Positions 10,986-24,100 of a DNA stretch of 64,000 nucleotides are shown one piece after another; positions within the stretch are counted from its first letter, which is position 1, and the number at the start of each line of letters is the position of its first letter. The stretch comes from Eonycteris spelaea. Its lineage: Eukaryota; Chordata; Mammalia; Chiroptera; Pteropodidae. A model generated the notes under the pieces. It saw only the letters and a list, made by a program, of their open reading frames with translations. It was not told where the DNA came from and searched no databases. Location: assembly GCA_003508835.1 (NCBI GenBank), contig PUFA01000116.1:1178001-1242000 (forward strand). Reading direction: 5' to 3'. Made by a program: the position numbers and the translations under genes.

Positions 10986-12794
10986 AGGTGTGCAAGAAAT
11001 GATCGGTATCGTCCCTGTTCTGGATATGGCCGAGGAGCTCTCCTGAGAATTAAGTTGGGAAAGACATCTTCCCTAGGAATTGTGTAGGATAAGTGACACT
11101 CTCTGTACTGATAAGGACAGATATTTCTGGAAGTAATAGAAATAGCACTGTATTCTGAGAACTATTCGTCTGGGGAATGGCAGGGGAGAGTGTTGTAGGC
11201 ATCGAATAAGGGTAGATTTCAGATTTTGTGTCTGGCTCTCTCGCCCTCCGTTCGGTCACCCTGTCTCACACTTGGCATCCTCTCTTGATCCCAAGGCTGC
11301 CCAAAGCCCTGTGCCACGTGCCTCATGGGGCCTGTTCTTCCTTTCTCTCCACTGAAAAAAATACCTCTCCTTTCTTCTTCATCAAAATTCCTACTCCCTC
11401 TTACTGACCTCAACTTGTGAAAAGCAAAGCCATTGGGTTAAAATAGTTCACACTCAGGTGGGTTAAGGAGATTTTAAAAGGCCAAATAAATTCCAAACCG
11501 ATGGAATTTTAGGCGGTGTTATGAATAATTTCAGGTAGTGTGGGAAAAACGTTTTGGACGGAGGTCGTGGGAGTGAGGCGGAGAGGGTTACTTTCCCTGG
11601 AGTCATGCGGTCACTGGCACTTCTCGTTACAGCCTCGTATGTAGTCAGAACTCTGACTTGCTAGTGACAGTAGCTCAGCTCTTAATTTAAGCTAAAATGG
11701 GAGTTATTCACACGACTCTGAAGTGCAGGAACGCAAACGGTGTTGTTAGGTCCTTTTTTCTTGCTCTCGGCCTGGCTCCTCTGTCTTCACCTCATTCTCA
11801 ACTTAAGAGAGGCTGGAGGAGGCGGGGGAGGGGGCAGGTACCAGCAGAAGCAGCTCTAAAATCGCATAACCCCAGGTGGGGACCCCAGTGGGTTCTAGCA
11901 CGTACGAAATCCTAGGATGGCTGACTAACTAGCTTGAGTTGGGTCCCCTGAAAGACAGGATGTCGGGGTTGGTCACATCCAGGCCCTGTGCCCACCTGGT
12001 CATGAAGGTGGAGAAATGGGGTCGCCAGCCCCGCTGCACTGAGGAGAGATGCCCAAAGGGAGGGGGTGCCGGGCAGGCCAAAACCAGCCCCAAGAGGCGT
12101 CTAACTCAACCGGAAAGAATGAAAAGAACCCGCCTTTCGCTCCCTCTCAGTGTCAGGGAGGAGAGCCTCGCGGCGAGATGAGGAGTCCTAGGAGCCACAG
12201 AAGAGACACCCGGGCTCAGGCCAGAGAGCTGTGCGGGCAGGAGGGTGGAGGGAGGGAGGCAGCAGGACGCTGCTGTCCTCCAAGGAGCCGGGTCCTACGC
12301 AGGGAAGAGCCGCACCTGGTGCCGGAGGGGGGTTGCTGTGGACTGGAGGTTGGAGGAGGCTGGTATCAAAGCAAAGCCGGGTCCACAGTTTGGCAACATT
12401 GTTTGTTAAATGTGAAAATACATTTCTAAATAAAGAGTGTTGACTGGTAAAAGTACATCATATGAACCACTAAGGATGGAACAAAGTACAAGAAAGATCT
12501 GATGGGAATTTGGTTTGGGGAAATAAGGAGAGAAATAGCCTACTAAAGGACAAAAGTAAAATTTGGTGAGGGAGGCTTCTACAGCCATTTAAAATCTCTG
12601 AGAATGGTAAGGGAAGGTGTTGATCCTTAGGCTAGAGCTCTGTGGGGATAAGTGGTGAGGTCTAAACTAAAGCTGGATTTGATAGGAAGGTTATTTACCT
12701 GGCGAGGCATCTGGGGAGAGGACTCGGACTTCGGCGGGAGGGGAAGAGAAGGTGTTTTATTGGGAAGGGTAAAGGAGCGTCGACTGGAGATTTA

Positions 12795-12905
12795 AGAGCC
12801 CGAGGTTCTGGACATGGCTCTGTCCCTAGCTGTGTGGCTTAGGAAAATCATTTACCCTGTCTGAAACTCACTGCTTCCACCTGAGAGTAAGGTCACCAAC
12901 CTGCC
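12795..12905 (+). repeat. MIR SINE fragment
   Basis: GAGCCCGAGGTTCTGGACATGG, CTAGCTGTGTGGCTTAGGAAA and ACCCTGTCTGAAACTC match the central core of a MIR in + orientation. The 3' part is missing or unrecognisable. Confidence 0.55.
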
Positions 12906-13340
12906 CTTACTGCTGCTCACGGGTCTGCTGCACGTGAGTGTCGTGCAAAGCTACAGGTGTCCAGGCCGCTCCCGGCCGGGGCAGTGTAGTGTGCCGTGCG
13001 GGGAGCTCGGTGCGGGGTGGCGGGGACATTTTTATCCTAACTCATCAGGAAGGTGGGAGGGGCTCTGGCGGCAGTGAGGTAAAGAAGGGTCTCAGGGCGA
13101 TCCAGAGTAGAGAATGCTGAAGTCATGAGAAGAGGAGAGAGAAAGAGAAAATGTATTTCCCTTATTGTATCTAAAATTGTAGGAGGCGTAATAGCATAAT
13201 TGGGGGCATGAAATGAATGAGGATCAGTTAAAAACAAATTGGAAGTGCGTGAGCTGCTGTAAACGATGGGAGGAAGCACTGTCTTTGGAAAGAACAGTAA
13301 TAATTCCGCACTGGGCATGATGCTGAGGTAAGGAGTTAGG

Positions 13341-14089
13341 AATGAGAGGGCGGCCAGGGTTTCTTCCCACGTTTGGACGCACGCCCCACCCCCAGTTCTG
13401 TATTCAGGAAGCCGAGTAGGCGCCCTGATCAGGGGATCGGGAGATTCGGTCCTGACAGCGCCCGGGGACTGTGAGGGTCGTCGTTTCCGAAGCAGAGGGA
13501 AGAGAAGTCGGAACCGGGTGCAGTGGGGGAGACTTGTCTGCAGTGGGTCGTGAAGACTGTTGATTTTACGTGAGCCGGAGCAGAGCAGGGAGGACAAGGA
13601 ACAGCATGGAGCTCTGTGACCCCCGTGGCTGGGATCTGCAACGGTGGTCCACTCCCTGGGCGGTTTTCTGCGCCATGACCCAGGCCCCCCGTCCCTGGTG
13701 ACCACGGCTGTGGGCCCCCCTTCCAGATGGCAGGACCCTGGTGCTGTTGATTCTTTCCACTGGAAGAGACCGGTCCTGGGTTCTCTGGCCCTTGATTCCT
13801 TCTCTTCCTGAGGGCCCATTACTGGGATGGGGGTCTCTGTGTCTCCGAGGGCCCCACACGGGCGAGTCCCCGGGGCCTGAGCACTGCTCTTGGAGGGGGT
13901 CGATGCTCCAGCGTGGACTTCACAAGGAATCGTGGTTCAAACCTTGTGGTTTCCGGTTCTCAGGATAACAGCGTCCACTGGGAGAACTCACAGCGAATGT
14001 TCCCTAGTGACCAACCTGCCCCACAAGTATTCCCGGTGGACAGACTCCAACCCTTTTTCACAGACTCTAGACTTACCCGCATGGGGAAC
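13341..14089. other. GBX1: GBX1 intron without recognised features
   Basis: Mixed-composition intron sequence. Open frames of up to about 260 codons on the - strand around 13037-13819 have no family resemblance and overlap the degenerate motif field, so I treat them as chance. Confidence 0.5.
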
Positions 14090-14420
14090 AAGTCGGAAAC
14101 TCTTGTTTCGTCGATCACATTTTGTTGTTGTCGTTGTTCATATCAACCACTTAGAGCATCTGCAGTGAGAAATTTACTTTTCTGGACATTATATCTACCA
14201 CATCCAATTATTCTAAATCAAATTTCGCAAACAGAAATTTTATCAAAAAGGTTGCTTCTGTCCATTTCTAGTCAATAATACATTTTTCTAGGTAGGTGCA
14301 ATTGCCCATTTTTGCTTGATTATATTTACCATTCATATCCGTTATAAATCAGATTAAAGGAAATAGTGTGCGTCTGCATGTTTAGCTAATTCACGAGAAA
14401 GTAGCCGTTTCGGGATCGCC
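14090..14420. promoter_or_regulatory. AT-rich candidate conserved element in GBX1 intron
   Basis: Composition changes abruptly to A/T-rich, with homeodomain-type cores CCAATTATTC (about 14195), GTGCAATTGCCC (about 14296), TTGATTATATTTACC and TAGCTAATTCACG (about 14383). It is followed by a poly-C tract near 14483-14499. The block resembles the other ATTA-rich islands in the window and could be an intronic GBX1 enhancer. Conservation needs testing. Confidence 0.35.
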
Positions 14421-15117
14421 GCGTTGTGCAGGCCTGGGCGGCTCCTCCGCTCCGGTCCCTGCTCCCATCCCTGTGGCTGCCGCCCCCCCCCCCCCCCCCA
14501 GTGCAGCAGAGAGTGAATGGCAGGCCCGAAATGTGTGATTTGACTCCAAGTGCATCAATGTTCCGGTTTCCAGGGGGAAGGGGGCAGTGTTTCAAAAAAA
14601 CTTTGTGTTCTTTTTTCCCCTGATTTTTTTCTCTCTCCCCCTTCTCCGAACTTTGTAGCCCTTTCAGTTCCTCTGACTTGGCACTTCATTCCTCCACCAG
14701 CGCGTCTGCCTTACCCCGTCGTGCGGCCCGCGGCCCATGCGACCCGCTTCCCTTTCCTCTCCCACTCCTCAGTCTCGCTCACTGTCCCAGACTCTCCCAC
14801 GGCTGGGTTCCCCCACCCCACCTCCCCCGAGTTGCTTCCTTTGCTCCACCCTCATCTCCTTCCAAGGATTGCTCTTATCAGAGTCCTCAAGGTCACCATC
14901 ACAAAGGTTCGGAGAGAAACGTGTGGCCCTGCCAGCTCGCATCCCACTGGGATCGGTCACCGCCAGGGGTTCTGCGCGCCTCGTCTGGCTTCAGAAGCAG
15001 CGCTGAGGGCGGCCCGCGTGAGCGAGCGTGATCTTACGGAGTCTGTCTGAAGACAGGGGGATGGATGAGGTGCTCTCGGGAGGGCCCCGCCAGAGCCAGG
15101 AACCTGGAGCCTCATTT

Positions 15118-15205
15118 CAGTCATCACCAGTTTAGATTTATTGGACACCCCTCGGGTCCTCGGAGCTGTGCTAAATGCTTTCATCCTTCAAGCCCTAAAA
15201 TCCAG
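15118..15205 (-). repeat. MIR/L2-type repeat fragment, reverse orientation
   Basis: TTTATTGGACACCCCTCGGG followed by GCTGTGCTAAATGCTTTCATCC is the familiar 'tttattgagcacc...ctgtgctaagcgctttaca' start of a reversed MIR. Only this end is preserved. Confidence 0.5.
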
Positions 15206-15564
15206 CTTCTGCCTTTTTAGCAGCTGTTTGAAATACTATGATATCGGGCTGGGTTTTTGCAAGATTTTGTTTGTTTTCACTGTTATTATTTATCACAAAC
15301 CATGTTTAGAAATTAGAGAAGATTTAGCAATATCGGAGAGTGTCCGTTTCTTTCAGCATAAGATCCTATAGCTATCCACCGATGGGCTCCTCTCCAGCCG
15401 CCGTGGGGTCAGAAGGCATACTGGAAAGTGTGTCGGATGATGTTCGTGGAGAGAATGTCTGACGGGCACTGGAGCTGGCATGGGGTGGGGGCCGGGGGGA
15501 AACATGAGGAGAGGCTTAGAAAAGGAAGGACAGAGATGGAGAGAGAGAGCAAGCTCGGGAGTGG

Positions 15565-16430
15565 TTTATTTCGTCAACAAATGTTAGCTGAGCACGTACT
15601 CTGTGCAGGTAATTTTTTAGATGCTGAAGATAACAGCAGTAAGAAAAAAAAATTATTAAAAATCCCTACCTTCGTGGAGTTTATATTCTAATACAAAGAG
15701 AAAGCCCATAAAATACACGAATACAGTTGGTGACATATACTGTAGGAACAGATAAAGCGGAGGTAGGGATATTGGGAGTTTTAATTTTAGAAGAGTGATA
15801 AGGTGAAGACCTGAGGAGCTAGGGCGTGAGCCAGCACAGTTCTCTAGGCGAGGAGCATGGAGTATTCCAGAGAGAGGGGCCTGGAGGAGGCGGAGCGAGA
15901 GGCAGGGAAAGCAGCTTGGAGGATGTCGATGGGCTGGGCCAGGGCAGAGACGGTGGGGACTTGGACGAGTCCGATGCAGAGGGGGTCACGCGCCGCGTTT
16001 GGGACCTGGCGGGTCTGCACTCTGTGGAAGTGGGGAATGGTGTGGGGAGGAGCCCTTCACGAAATGCAGGAACCAAGGACGGGAGCCTTGCAGGAAGTGA
16101 GGGTCTGGCTGGGGAGGGGAGGGGAGAACGCGTGGGGTGAGGCGCGAGGGTCGCCAGGAGCACCTGACGCCGGGGCGGTCTGTAAGGAATGGCGACCACT
16201 TGCTGGTGAGAAGCAGGGAGCCCGAGCAGCGTCAGAGGCCGGGTGAGCCCGGCCTGCGGCGGGCACGCGGGTTTCGAGAAGGCCGGAGAAGCAATGAAGC
16301 GCTGCAGGGAGGAAAGGTGGGGCCAGGGCAAAAACACCTGGGCGGTGAGGTGTGGGGAAGCCGCTGAGGTGGGCGGCTGAGGTGGGCCATCTGGATATGG
16401 GCCGAGAATTCCGGCCTCTAGGGAACACGT
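15565..16430 (+). repeat. Ancient mammalian interspersed repeat (LINE-derived, family unassigned)
   Basis: It opens with CAACAAATGTTAGCTGAGCACG and GTACTCTGTGCAGG, then CCCTACCTTCGTGGAGTTTATA, then a long region of known order: 'gtgaagacctgagg', 'gagcatggagtattcc', 'ctggaggaggc', 'ggcagagacggtggg', and finally 'tgggccatctggatatgg'. I recognise this as the common mammalian 'crossing a region of ccaggcagagggaacag... gacatccaagtggag' repeat but cannot name the family with certainty. GC-rich mutations have obscured parts. Confidence 0.5.
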
Positions 16431-18083
16431 TAAGGTGGCTCTGGAGGAGAAGGCGTAGATGGCATCAGGGAGGGGAAGGGGACAACTCTGGGATGGGGGA
16501 CGGGGCTGACGGGTACTGGGCTGGTCCTGGGGGCCCCGAGAAGTCCTTGCTGGCACGAAGGCAGATGGGGAGGGCTTGCAGAAGGGCGGCAGCCTGGCTC
16601 CCGGTGCGGGAAGGCGTTCCCGCCACACAGACGGCGCCTTTTCTCGAATAGCATTTCAGCGTCCCCGAGCTACTGAACTTGGGCCGTCTTCTCAGCCTCC
16701 GTGTTGGGACGCCCGGGGGGGGAGAAGTGCACCCCCATCTGTGACATCCTGCCCCCCTTCACAGGGAGCCCCATCCGTAAGGAGCTGGCCATTCAAGGCA
16801 CGGATTATCCATCTTCTCTTTCCCGGTTGGTTGGTTTTCTTTTGACTTTTTGTTGTTTCGCTGCTAGTTGGTCCTTTGGGCAGAAAATAAGGGATTTTGT
16901 AAAACTCAAACACTGAAAACATTTGTAATGCATGATCTGCAGTTCAGGCAAAAACATCAGTGGATAAGAACAAAACCAACGGTTGAATTAAATTTTTAGA
17001 ATTATGTAGGGGTTAGAATACTTATATGGCTGCGATTACAAATAATCAGCAACCTACGAAATGAGTCAGATTTCCTTTCTTACCACCTATATTTTCCCTT
17101 GTGGCATTTCTGTTTCTTCTCATATTCCCTCCTTGGTCCTCAAGATTCTGAACTTGAGCGGAAAGCAGCTGTTGGTGCTGCTCGGCAACCTTGCCTGGGA
17201 GAGGCAAGGTGGGCAGGCGATGGCATCGTTTACAATGAGAAAGCGTGACAGGCTTAGAGGGGCCGTGTAAGTGGAGGCAAAGTCTGGCCGCTGAGGAGGT
17301 GGCACGTGGCTGGGCGGGGTCTCCATCCTGACTGGCTGGTCTGGTTAAGGAGAGTGGGGAAGGGGGTGCAGTCAGGAAACCTCCTGACTCCCGGGTCCTT
17401 GGATAACGTTTCTCAGATCAGATTTTGGGGGTTGGGGTGAGGATGGGGACTCGGATGACCCTAAAGTTTCCAACAGGAAGTGCGATTCTAAGATTCTAAA
17501 TCTCAGGAAGAGGGAAGGAGGGGAGACGAGAGAGGCCAACACTTAGTTCTTCCCACTGGGCTGGAGGAGGGTCCCTAGGGGAATGACAAAGGCCGAGGCC
17601 TCCCTCCATCTCCCTCTGTCCCACAGAAGTAGATTCCCCCACGTCGCTCACGCCCGCCTGCAGAAGCTGGAAGGGTCCTGAGCCAGGTCCCGCACTGCTG
17701 CGTTCTGGGACCCGAGGCCGTGTGGCCTGGGCCTGGAGAAAGCTGGGAAGGTAGTGGGCAGGCAGAACGTGGTGCGGGCGGGTGGTGGCAGCGCTGAGGG
17801 GACGCAGTTCTGGGACCCGTCTTCCTTTGACAAGATGCTTACTGCCGGCCTCGCTTTGCGAGTGAAATCTCTGCTGGTTAATACCTTTCTTCCTATTTCT
17901 TTGTCTTCCCTGAACCCCCTCCCCACCCCTCGCCCCGGATGTGCCCTCCCTGTGTCCCCTCCCGTCCCCCTCACCCCCTCCATGTGCGTACTCCTTCCTG
18001 CTGTGGCTCCACGTGACTCCTCCGACCTGCCCGCCTTTCCCTGCTCCTCCTCCCTGTCTGTCGTCGGTCTTCGCTGCCCGCAG
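16431..18083 (+). other. GBX1: GBX1 intron, distal part
   Basis: No exon or clear repeat is recognised except the final polypyrimidine-rich 250 bases. The intron ends CTTCGCTGCCCGCAG at 18083, a normal acceptor for the homeodomain exon. The C/T-rich tract from about 17880 to 18070 is unusually long for an acceptor region. Confidence 0.6.
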
Positions 18084-18634
18084 AGGGGAAGGTGTACAGC
18101 TCAGACGAGGAGAAGCTGGAGGCCACTGCGAGAGACCCCGCAGGCAGCGAGCAGGAGGAAGAGGGCTCGGGCGGTGACAGTGAGGACGACGGTTTCCTGG
18201 ACGGTTCTGGAGGGGGCCCGGGGGTTCTCCTGGGACCCAAACCGAAGCTAAAGGGGAGCCTGGGGACTGGCGCGGAGGAGGCGGCCCCGCTGGCCGCGGG
18301 AGTCACGGCTCCCGGGGGCAAAAGCAGACGCCGCCGCACGGCGTTCACCAGCGAGCAGCTTCTGGAGTTGGAGAAGGAGTTTCACTGCAAGAAGTACCTG
18401 AGCTTGACGGAGCGGTCCCAGATCGCGCACGCCCTCAAGCTCAGCGAGGTGCAGGTCAAGATCTGGTTTCAGAACCGAAGGGCCAAGTGGAAGCGCATCA
18501 AAGCCGGCAACGTGAGCAGCCGGTCTGGGGAGCCCGTGAGGAACCCCAAGATCGTCGTGCCCATACCCGTGCACGTCAACAGGTTCGCTGTGCGGAGCCA
18601 GCACCAGCAAATGGAACAGGGGGCCCGGCCCTGA
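18084..18634 (+). CDS. GBX1: GBX1 coding exon 2 with homeodomain
   Basis: This exon completes GBX1. It continues the frame as (G)AG-GGG-AAG, giving E-G-K-V-Y, then an acidic stretch ([15 protein letters not shown]) and a linker. The 60-residue homeodomain is at 18326-18505. It begins [19 protein letters not shown] and contains recognition helix 3 with [12 protein letters not shown] (Gln50, Asn51), typical of the GBX/Antp-like class that binds TAATTA. The C-terminus ends [11 protein letters not shown] before TGA at 18632-18634. The exon is uninterrupted and nearly identical to the human protein as I recall it. GBX1 versus GBX2 is decided by the exon 1 start, the large intron and the AGAP3 neighbour; GBX2 has a short intron and neighbours AGAP1. 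Confidence 0.97.
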
Positions 18635-19600
18635 AGGGCTCCCGAGGACTCGGGGAGGCCCCTGAGCCGGCCGGGACGGCGCTCGGGTTCCGTGGACCAG
18701 AGGGGCAGCCACCACGATCCCGCCCTGGTGCCCTGGGGTGCCGGCGTTTGGCCCCGAGACCGAGGCACAGGGGACGTGGGCTGTCCTTGCCCCGGGGCTG
18801 CTGGGCCTGAGGTGGGCTCCCGGGGAGGGTGGGTTCGGGACCGCCGAGGGCCTGACGGGTTCCTGGACTCGCTCCTTACGAGTGGGAGGAATCCTGGGCG
18901 AGGCCCAGCCAAGCTGATCACAGCTCCTTATTTATTTTGTGTAAAGTTTGTACATACGGATCTGTCTGCCTCCGTCTGTCTGTCTGCACCCTGACGGGGG
19001 GTGGGAAGGCCGTTTCCTCGATCCTCAGCCAGTTTGGCTCCATCTTACTGCCCCAGAGTGGGTAGGTACCGTCTTGCCCGTCTACAGGACAAGCCGTGCA
19101 AAGAAATGAAATGGAACTGTCACTAGCCTCCTTAGGAACTCTTCCACGCACACCATCCCCTCCTGTGTAAACTCCCTCCACACCCATCCTTCTCCACCCT
19201 GGGGACCGCCCCGTGCACCTCCAGACAGGCTCCTGTCACCACACTTCCTTACCACTGACAGGCCAGCATCTCGATCTCCGCCTTCTCCTCTGGAAGAGTC
19301 ACAGGCTTCAGGACGGGGTCACTCACTCCCTTTTGTATCGTGAGGAGACACAAAGTCCTTGGCCCTGTTTAGATGGCATCTGGCCAACTACCTAACTAGG
19401 CAGAGCTCCCCAGCCCCATCAGTGACTCGGGCAGGCCGGGGGCTCCCCCTCGTCCCCTGGGACCGCCTTTCTCTAGGTCGAGGACACAGCAGCTTAGCCC
19501 ACCTCTGCCACTCTCTGGTCCCCGGACATGAGGGCCTGCAGTTCTATCTCTCATGGCGTTAATTATGGTCTCTCCTTCTTCCCATCACAGCATTTACAAA
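18635..19600 (+). other. GBX1: GBX1 3' UTR and downstream
   Basis: Sequence following the stop is GC-rich and then contains TTATTTATTTTGTGTAAAGTTTG around 18926-18950, the kind of A/T-rich tail often conserved in GBX 3' UTRs. No canonical AATAAA was found on the + strand in this stretch, so the polyadenylation site is unplaced and the end coordinate is approximate. Confidence 0.45.
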
Positions 19601-20460
19601 GCTCGGCTACCAAATCCTCTTCTGTTCTAGAGTGAGAGTGGTTGAGAAGGCCCACTGCAAGGTGCAGGAGGCAGGGAAGAATCCTTGATGGTTCTGGAAG
19701 GGTATGTACTGTGGGGGAAGCCACAGAGACAGGAACGTGAGGCTTTGGGCTGGAATTCTATGAGCAAAGTAAGGACCGGCATCAGCGGGCGAAGTTAGGA
19801 GCCCTAACTCAGCAAGGGCTTGTCCTTTAAGAACAGGTGGTGTCCCCTAGGTCTTCCTTCTAGGATAAGTAAGCGATGGAGGGAAAGGCAGGGGCGCTGG
19901 ATTCTGCCACAGCCTGGCAAGCTGATGGGCGTCACGGTGACTCTCCTGCCGTCAGTGACCTGCCTCCTCCCCGTCCCTCGAGAGCAGAGCCCAGGTGTGA
20001 GTTCCGGGCGGCGGACCGCCCTAGCGAGCGCTCACCGTGCGGCGGCCTCAGGACTCCGTTGGCCCAGCTGGCCGCCTCGAGTGTCTCTGTGCACCTGGCT
20101 GTGGGCTGCTTCCTGGGCTCTCAGGAGGGGGTGATGTGACGCCCTCCCTTTGGGTGAGCTCTGGCCAGGACCAGGCACGGCGGGAGGTTACTGGACAGAA
20201 CTCTGATGAAAGTAAGACTAGCTGGAAGAGTTTGGGGGGTGGGGGGCACGAGTGGGGAAGCAGCTTCCAGAGCTCCGGATCTCCCGGTCGGGGTTCACTG
20301 CCAGTGCTGCTGAGACTAAACTACACCCCTAGCCAGAGAAGGCTGCAACGCACGGGGGCGGGGCTGGGGGAGACAGCAGGGCCTCGGACAGAGGAGGGAC
20401 TCCTAGTGCTCTGACCGCGACGAGAACCCAGGCACAAAGCAGAGCTGGAGCAGGGGCAAC
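19600..20460. other. Intergenic gap between converging GBX1 and AGAP3
   Basis: Between the likely GBX1 3' end and the AGAP3 polyadenylation site I see no gene, RNA gene or clear repeat. The stop codons of the two genes are only about 2.3 kb apart. Confidence 0.55.
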
Positions 20461-20469
20461 CAGGCCACA

Positions 20470-20918
20470 CACACAGTCCGGTTTATTGGCTCATCATACA
20501 CGCACACCAGGTATGTACACAAACATAAATATTCCAATGTACACATTTACACGGGACGCGCAGATCGCCCCTCGTCTCTCAGCGGCGCCCCCGCCCTGGG
20601 CCCTCGCGGGCTCCACTTCAGGATGAGGGTTCGCAGGGGGCTGGCACTAGAGGGCAGGAGTCCAGAGGAGGGAGAGGTCCTGCTCCCCTCTCCTCACAGG
20701 CACCTCCAAAGGGTCCTGTCCCTTCTCAACGGCACCACGGGACGGGAGGCGAAGCGCCACGCACCCTGCCGGGGTCCGGGTCCCCCACTGACTCTGCTCT
20801 CCTCTGACACCCCCTCTCCTTGCTTCCGGCCTGTCCCCGCTTCTCAGTCCACTTCCCCCAGTGCCTTTAGGGGGCGGGTCCCCAGGCTACGGAGTCCGTC
20901 TGGCCCTCTGCCTGGGCC
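20470..20918 (-). terminator. AGAP3: AGAP3 3' UTR and polyadenylation signal
   Basis: On the - strand an AATAAA hexamer occurs at 20487-20482 (TTTATT on +), about 430 bases after the AGAP3 stop codon. A CA-rich stretch sits just beyond it, so cleavage is expected near 20460-20470. An AATATTTATG sequence at about 20525-20535 lies within the UTR. The 3' UTR would be about 450 nt. Confidence 0.6.
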
Positions 20919-21548
<630 letters not shown>

Positions 21549-22165
21549 TCAGGGCATGGGCCGGGAGGGTCCGGAGGGTGGCCAGGAAGTGACGTCAACA
21601 CCCCAAAGGGGGACGTGGAAGAAACAGGGCCAGAGCAAAGAGGAGCCTCAGAAGCTGAGGGCGCACAGAGGGCCCGCGGGCGATGCGGAGGATGTGGAGC
21701 GAGCCGAGGAGCAGTGCGGCCGGGAGGCCCCTGGGGCGGCAGGGACGTGGGGCTGAGGGCGGCCGGTTCCATGCAGGGCTCCTGGGGCAGCTTATCTGGC
21801 CCTGCTGGACAAAGCAGCTGGGCGCCTGCACCGGGGCCCACGGCCACCTATCTCCCGGCCATTCTCCCCATCTCCGAGCGTGAGCTCAGGCCTTCGCGCC
21901 ACCGCGCAGATAGGGCCCTGCGCATGCGCCGCCTCCCGGCCCCCTGACCTGCTGATAACGCCTGAGAAAGGGCCTGTTGTTGTGAGGCGCCTGAGTGACA
22001 GGCAGAGAGGGGGAGGGGAACCCCAAGAGGCCAACTGCCAAGCAGAGCCGGCCGGCTTTAACCCTTCCGGCACTGTCGCAGCCACTCGGCACGTCCCGTC
22101 CTCCCCACGCAGGGGCACTGCTGTCCCCTCCCCGCCGGGCCAGCCTCGAGGTCCCATGCATTCAC

Positions 22166-22388
22166 CTGCAGGCGTCCGGCCCTGGCTTCGCGTAGCCGTC
22201 CAGGGCCCCCTCCCAGACACTGTTGGCCAGGGCATTGCCCATCGCTGTCATGACGGCCAGCAGCTCAGGCGGCCAGTCATCGAGGTCCAGGGAGCGGACC
22301 CGGGACAGGTGAGCCCCCAGATGGCGGTGGGTCCCCGAACACTCGATGCACATGAGGGCGCCCAGGTTCAGGCTGGCCCAGTCCGGAT
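22166..22388 (-). CDS. AGAP3: AGAP3 exon: Arf-GAP catalytic core
   Basis: This exon encodes the second half of the Arf-GAP zinc finger and the catalytic region: [18 protein letters not shown] gives the second Cys pair, and [17 protein letters not shown] carries the arginine finger needed to stimulate GTP hydrolysis on Arf proteins. It then runs through [16 protein letters not shown] to KPGPDACR. One visible difference from the human protein as I recall it is Thr in CSGTHRHLG where Ile is usual. The frame and both splice sites are intact. Confidence 0.96.
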
Positions 22389-22478
22389 CTAGGCGAGGAG
22401 AAGAGGCGCGATGATGAAGCCTCTCACTGGGCCTCCTCTGGCACCGCCCCCCCCCGCCAGCCCCGCCCCGGCACTCAC

Positions 22479-22569
22479 TGGGGGCATCGCAGTCGATGCA
22501 GAAGCTGTTGCCGCGGACGGTGCGGACGGCTTGCACGGCCAGCGCCGGGTTCTGGTTCCCCAGCCGCGT
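22479..22569 (-). CDS. AGAP3: AGAP3 exon: first half of Arf-GAP zinc finger
   Basis: Reads [20 protein letters not shown], then [10 protein letters not shown], supplying the first CxxC of the C4 zinc finger (CIDC; spacing to CIEC in the next exon is 16 residues, as in all Arf-GAPs). The acceptor is GTGGCAG and the donor GTGAGT. Both flanking introns are tiny (about 84 and 90 bp) and extremely GC-rich. Confidence 0.95.
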
Positions 22570-22602
22570 CTGCCACGGCGGGAGAGACGGGGCAGCCGGT
22601 CA

Positions 22603-23190
<588 letters not shown>

Positions 23191-24044
23191 GCGTCAGCGT
23201 GGGGCTCCTGGGAGCCGCGCCCCTCCCCCACTACCCTGGCACAGGCAGGCAGGAAGGGCAAGTGGGTGGGGAGAGGAAAGGTTCTCTCCCCGAACTAGGA
23301 TGTGTCAGCAGACGGGCCCCTGAGGGCATCTGCAGAGCCAGAATGTGGGCTGGACTGTGACCCCGAGCAGTGTGGCCAAGCTGTGCTCCCCCAGGCCCCC
23401 CAGCAGATGGCCACATGAACCTCATTCCCAATGGTCACGGCCCCACAGGTGAACGGTTCCTACGAGCAGTGTGCACGTGTCATGGGGGCCAGAGTGACAG
23501 CTCAGGTACCTGTGGGAGGCCCAAGGCGGAGCCAGAGGCAAAGGCCCGGGCCGCACACTGCGCCCAGGGCGGCCTCGCACCTCTGACCCTAACGGATCTG
23601 CCTTCCTGGAAGGAGAAAGGTGGCCCCTTCCTTTCCCCAGGCTCCACCGTCCCGCCTCACCTTGCCTTCAACTCAGCCCTCGAAGTACGTCGTCTCCATG
23701 ACTAGGGGCTCAGTTCCCAGGGACAGGTGGACCCCAAGCCAAGAACACTAAGCACTACCGTATCACAGCTGGCTGGAAAGGCGGCCCTTTCCCACAGAGG
23801 TGGTCTCTGCCCACCTGCCCACACCCCCGACCCCGACAATCAGAGCAGACATGAGGAACTAGGCATCAACAAACCACTTATTTGGGAGCAGAGACTCCAA
23901 CCACTGAGCAGAGGGACATTCCGAAGCAACTTCAGAGATAACCAGACAAGCATCGCTACGATGGATAAAGGATCATGCACGAGGGCCTATCGAAAACGAG
24001 GAGCTGGAATCCCGCAGCCTGAAGACAACTAAGGGGAGCTCAGC

Positions 24045-24100
24045 CCGTCAGCACACACGTATTAAGCACCTAGCATGTGCCCAGCACTCGTTAAACTCCA
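24045..24100 (-). repeat. MIR SINE end fragment
   Basis: CACGTATTAAGCACCTAGCATGTGCCCAGCACTCGTTAAACTCC (in parts) is the 'attgagcacctactatgtgccaggcactg' beginning of a reversed MIR. Only this end is recognisable. Confidence 0.5.

Larger units (their letters stand above)
5700..13340 (+). repeat. Field of degenerate AGTGATGGGA-type motifs in GBX1 intron
   Basis: Variants of a purine-rich phrase, roughly (A/G)A(G/A)(T/A)ATGGGAAGAG with nearby TTCTTGGAAG or CACTGT, recur at irregular spacing. Examples are at 5752 (GGGAGTGATGGGAATT), 5866 (AAGAATGATGGGAAGG), 7153, 7320, 7400, 7990, 9188 (GGAAGTGACGGGGAGA), 9588, 11120-11145, 12596 and 13263-13320. The same words are rare elsewhere in the window. 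It reads like an ancient, heavily diverged tandem array or a cluster of related insertions interrupted by hAT and MIR copies. No coding potential is evident. Confidence 0.4.

Noticed and set aside
13037..13819. 260-codon open frame on the - strand in the GBX1 intron
   Set aside because: No family resemblance, no splice context, low-complexity composition and overlap with the degenerate motif field.
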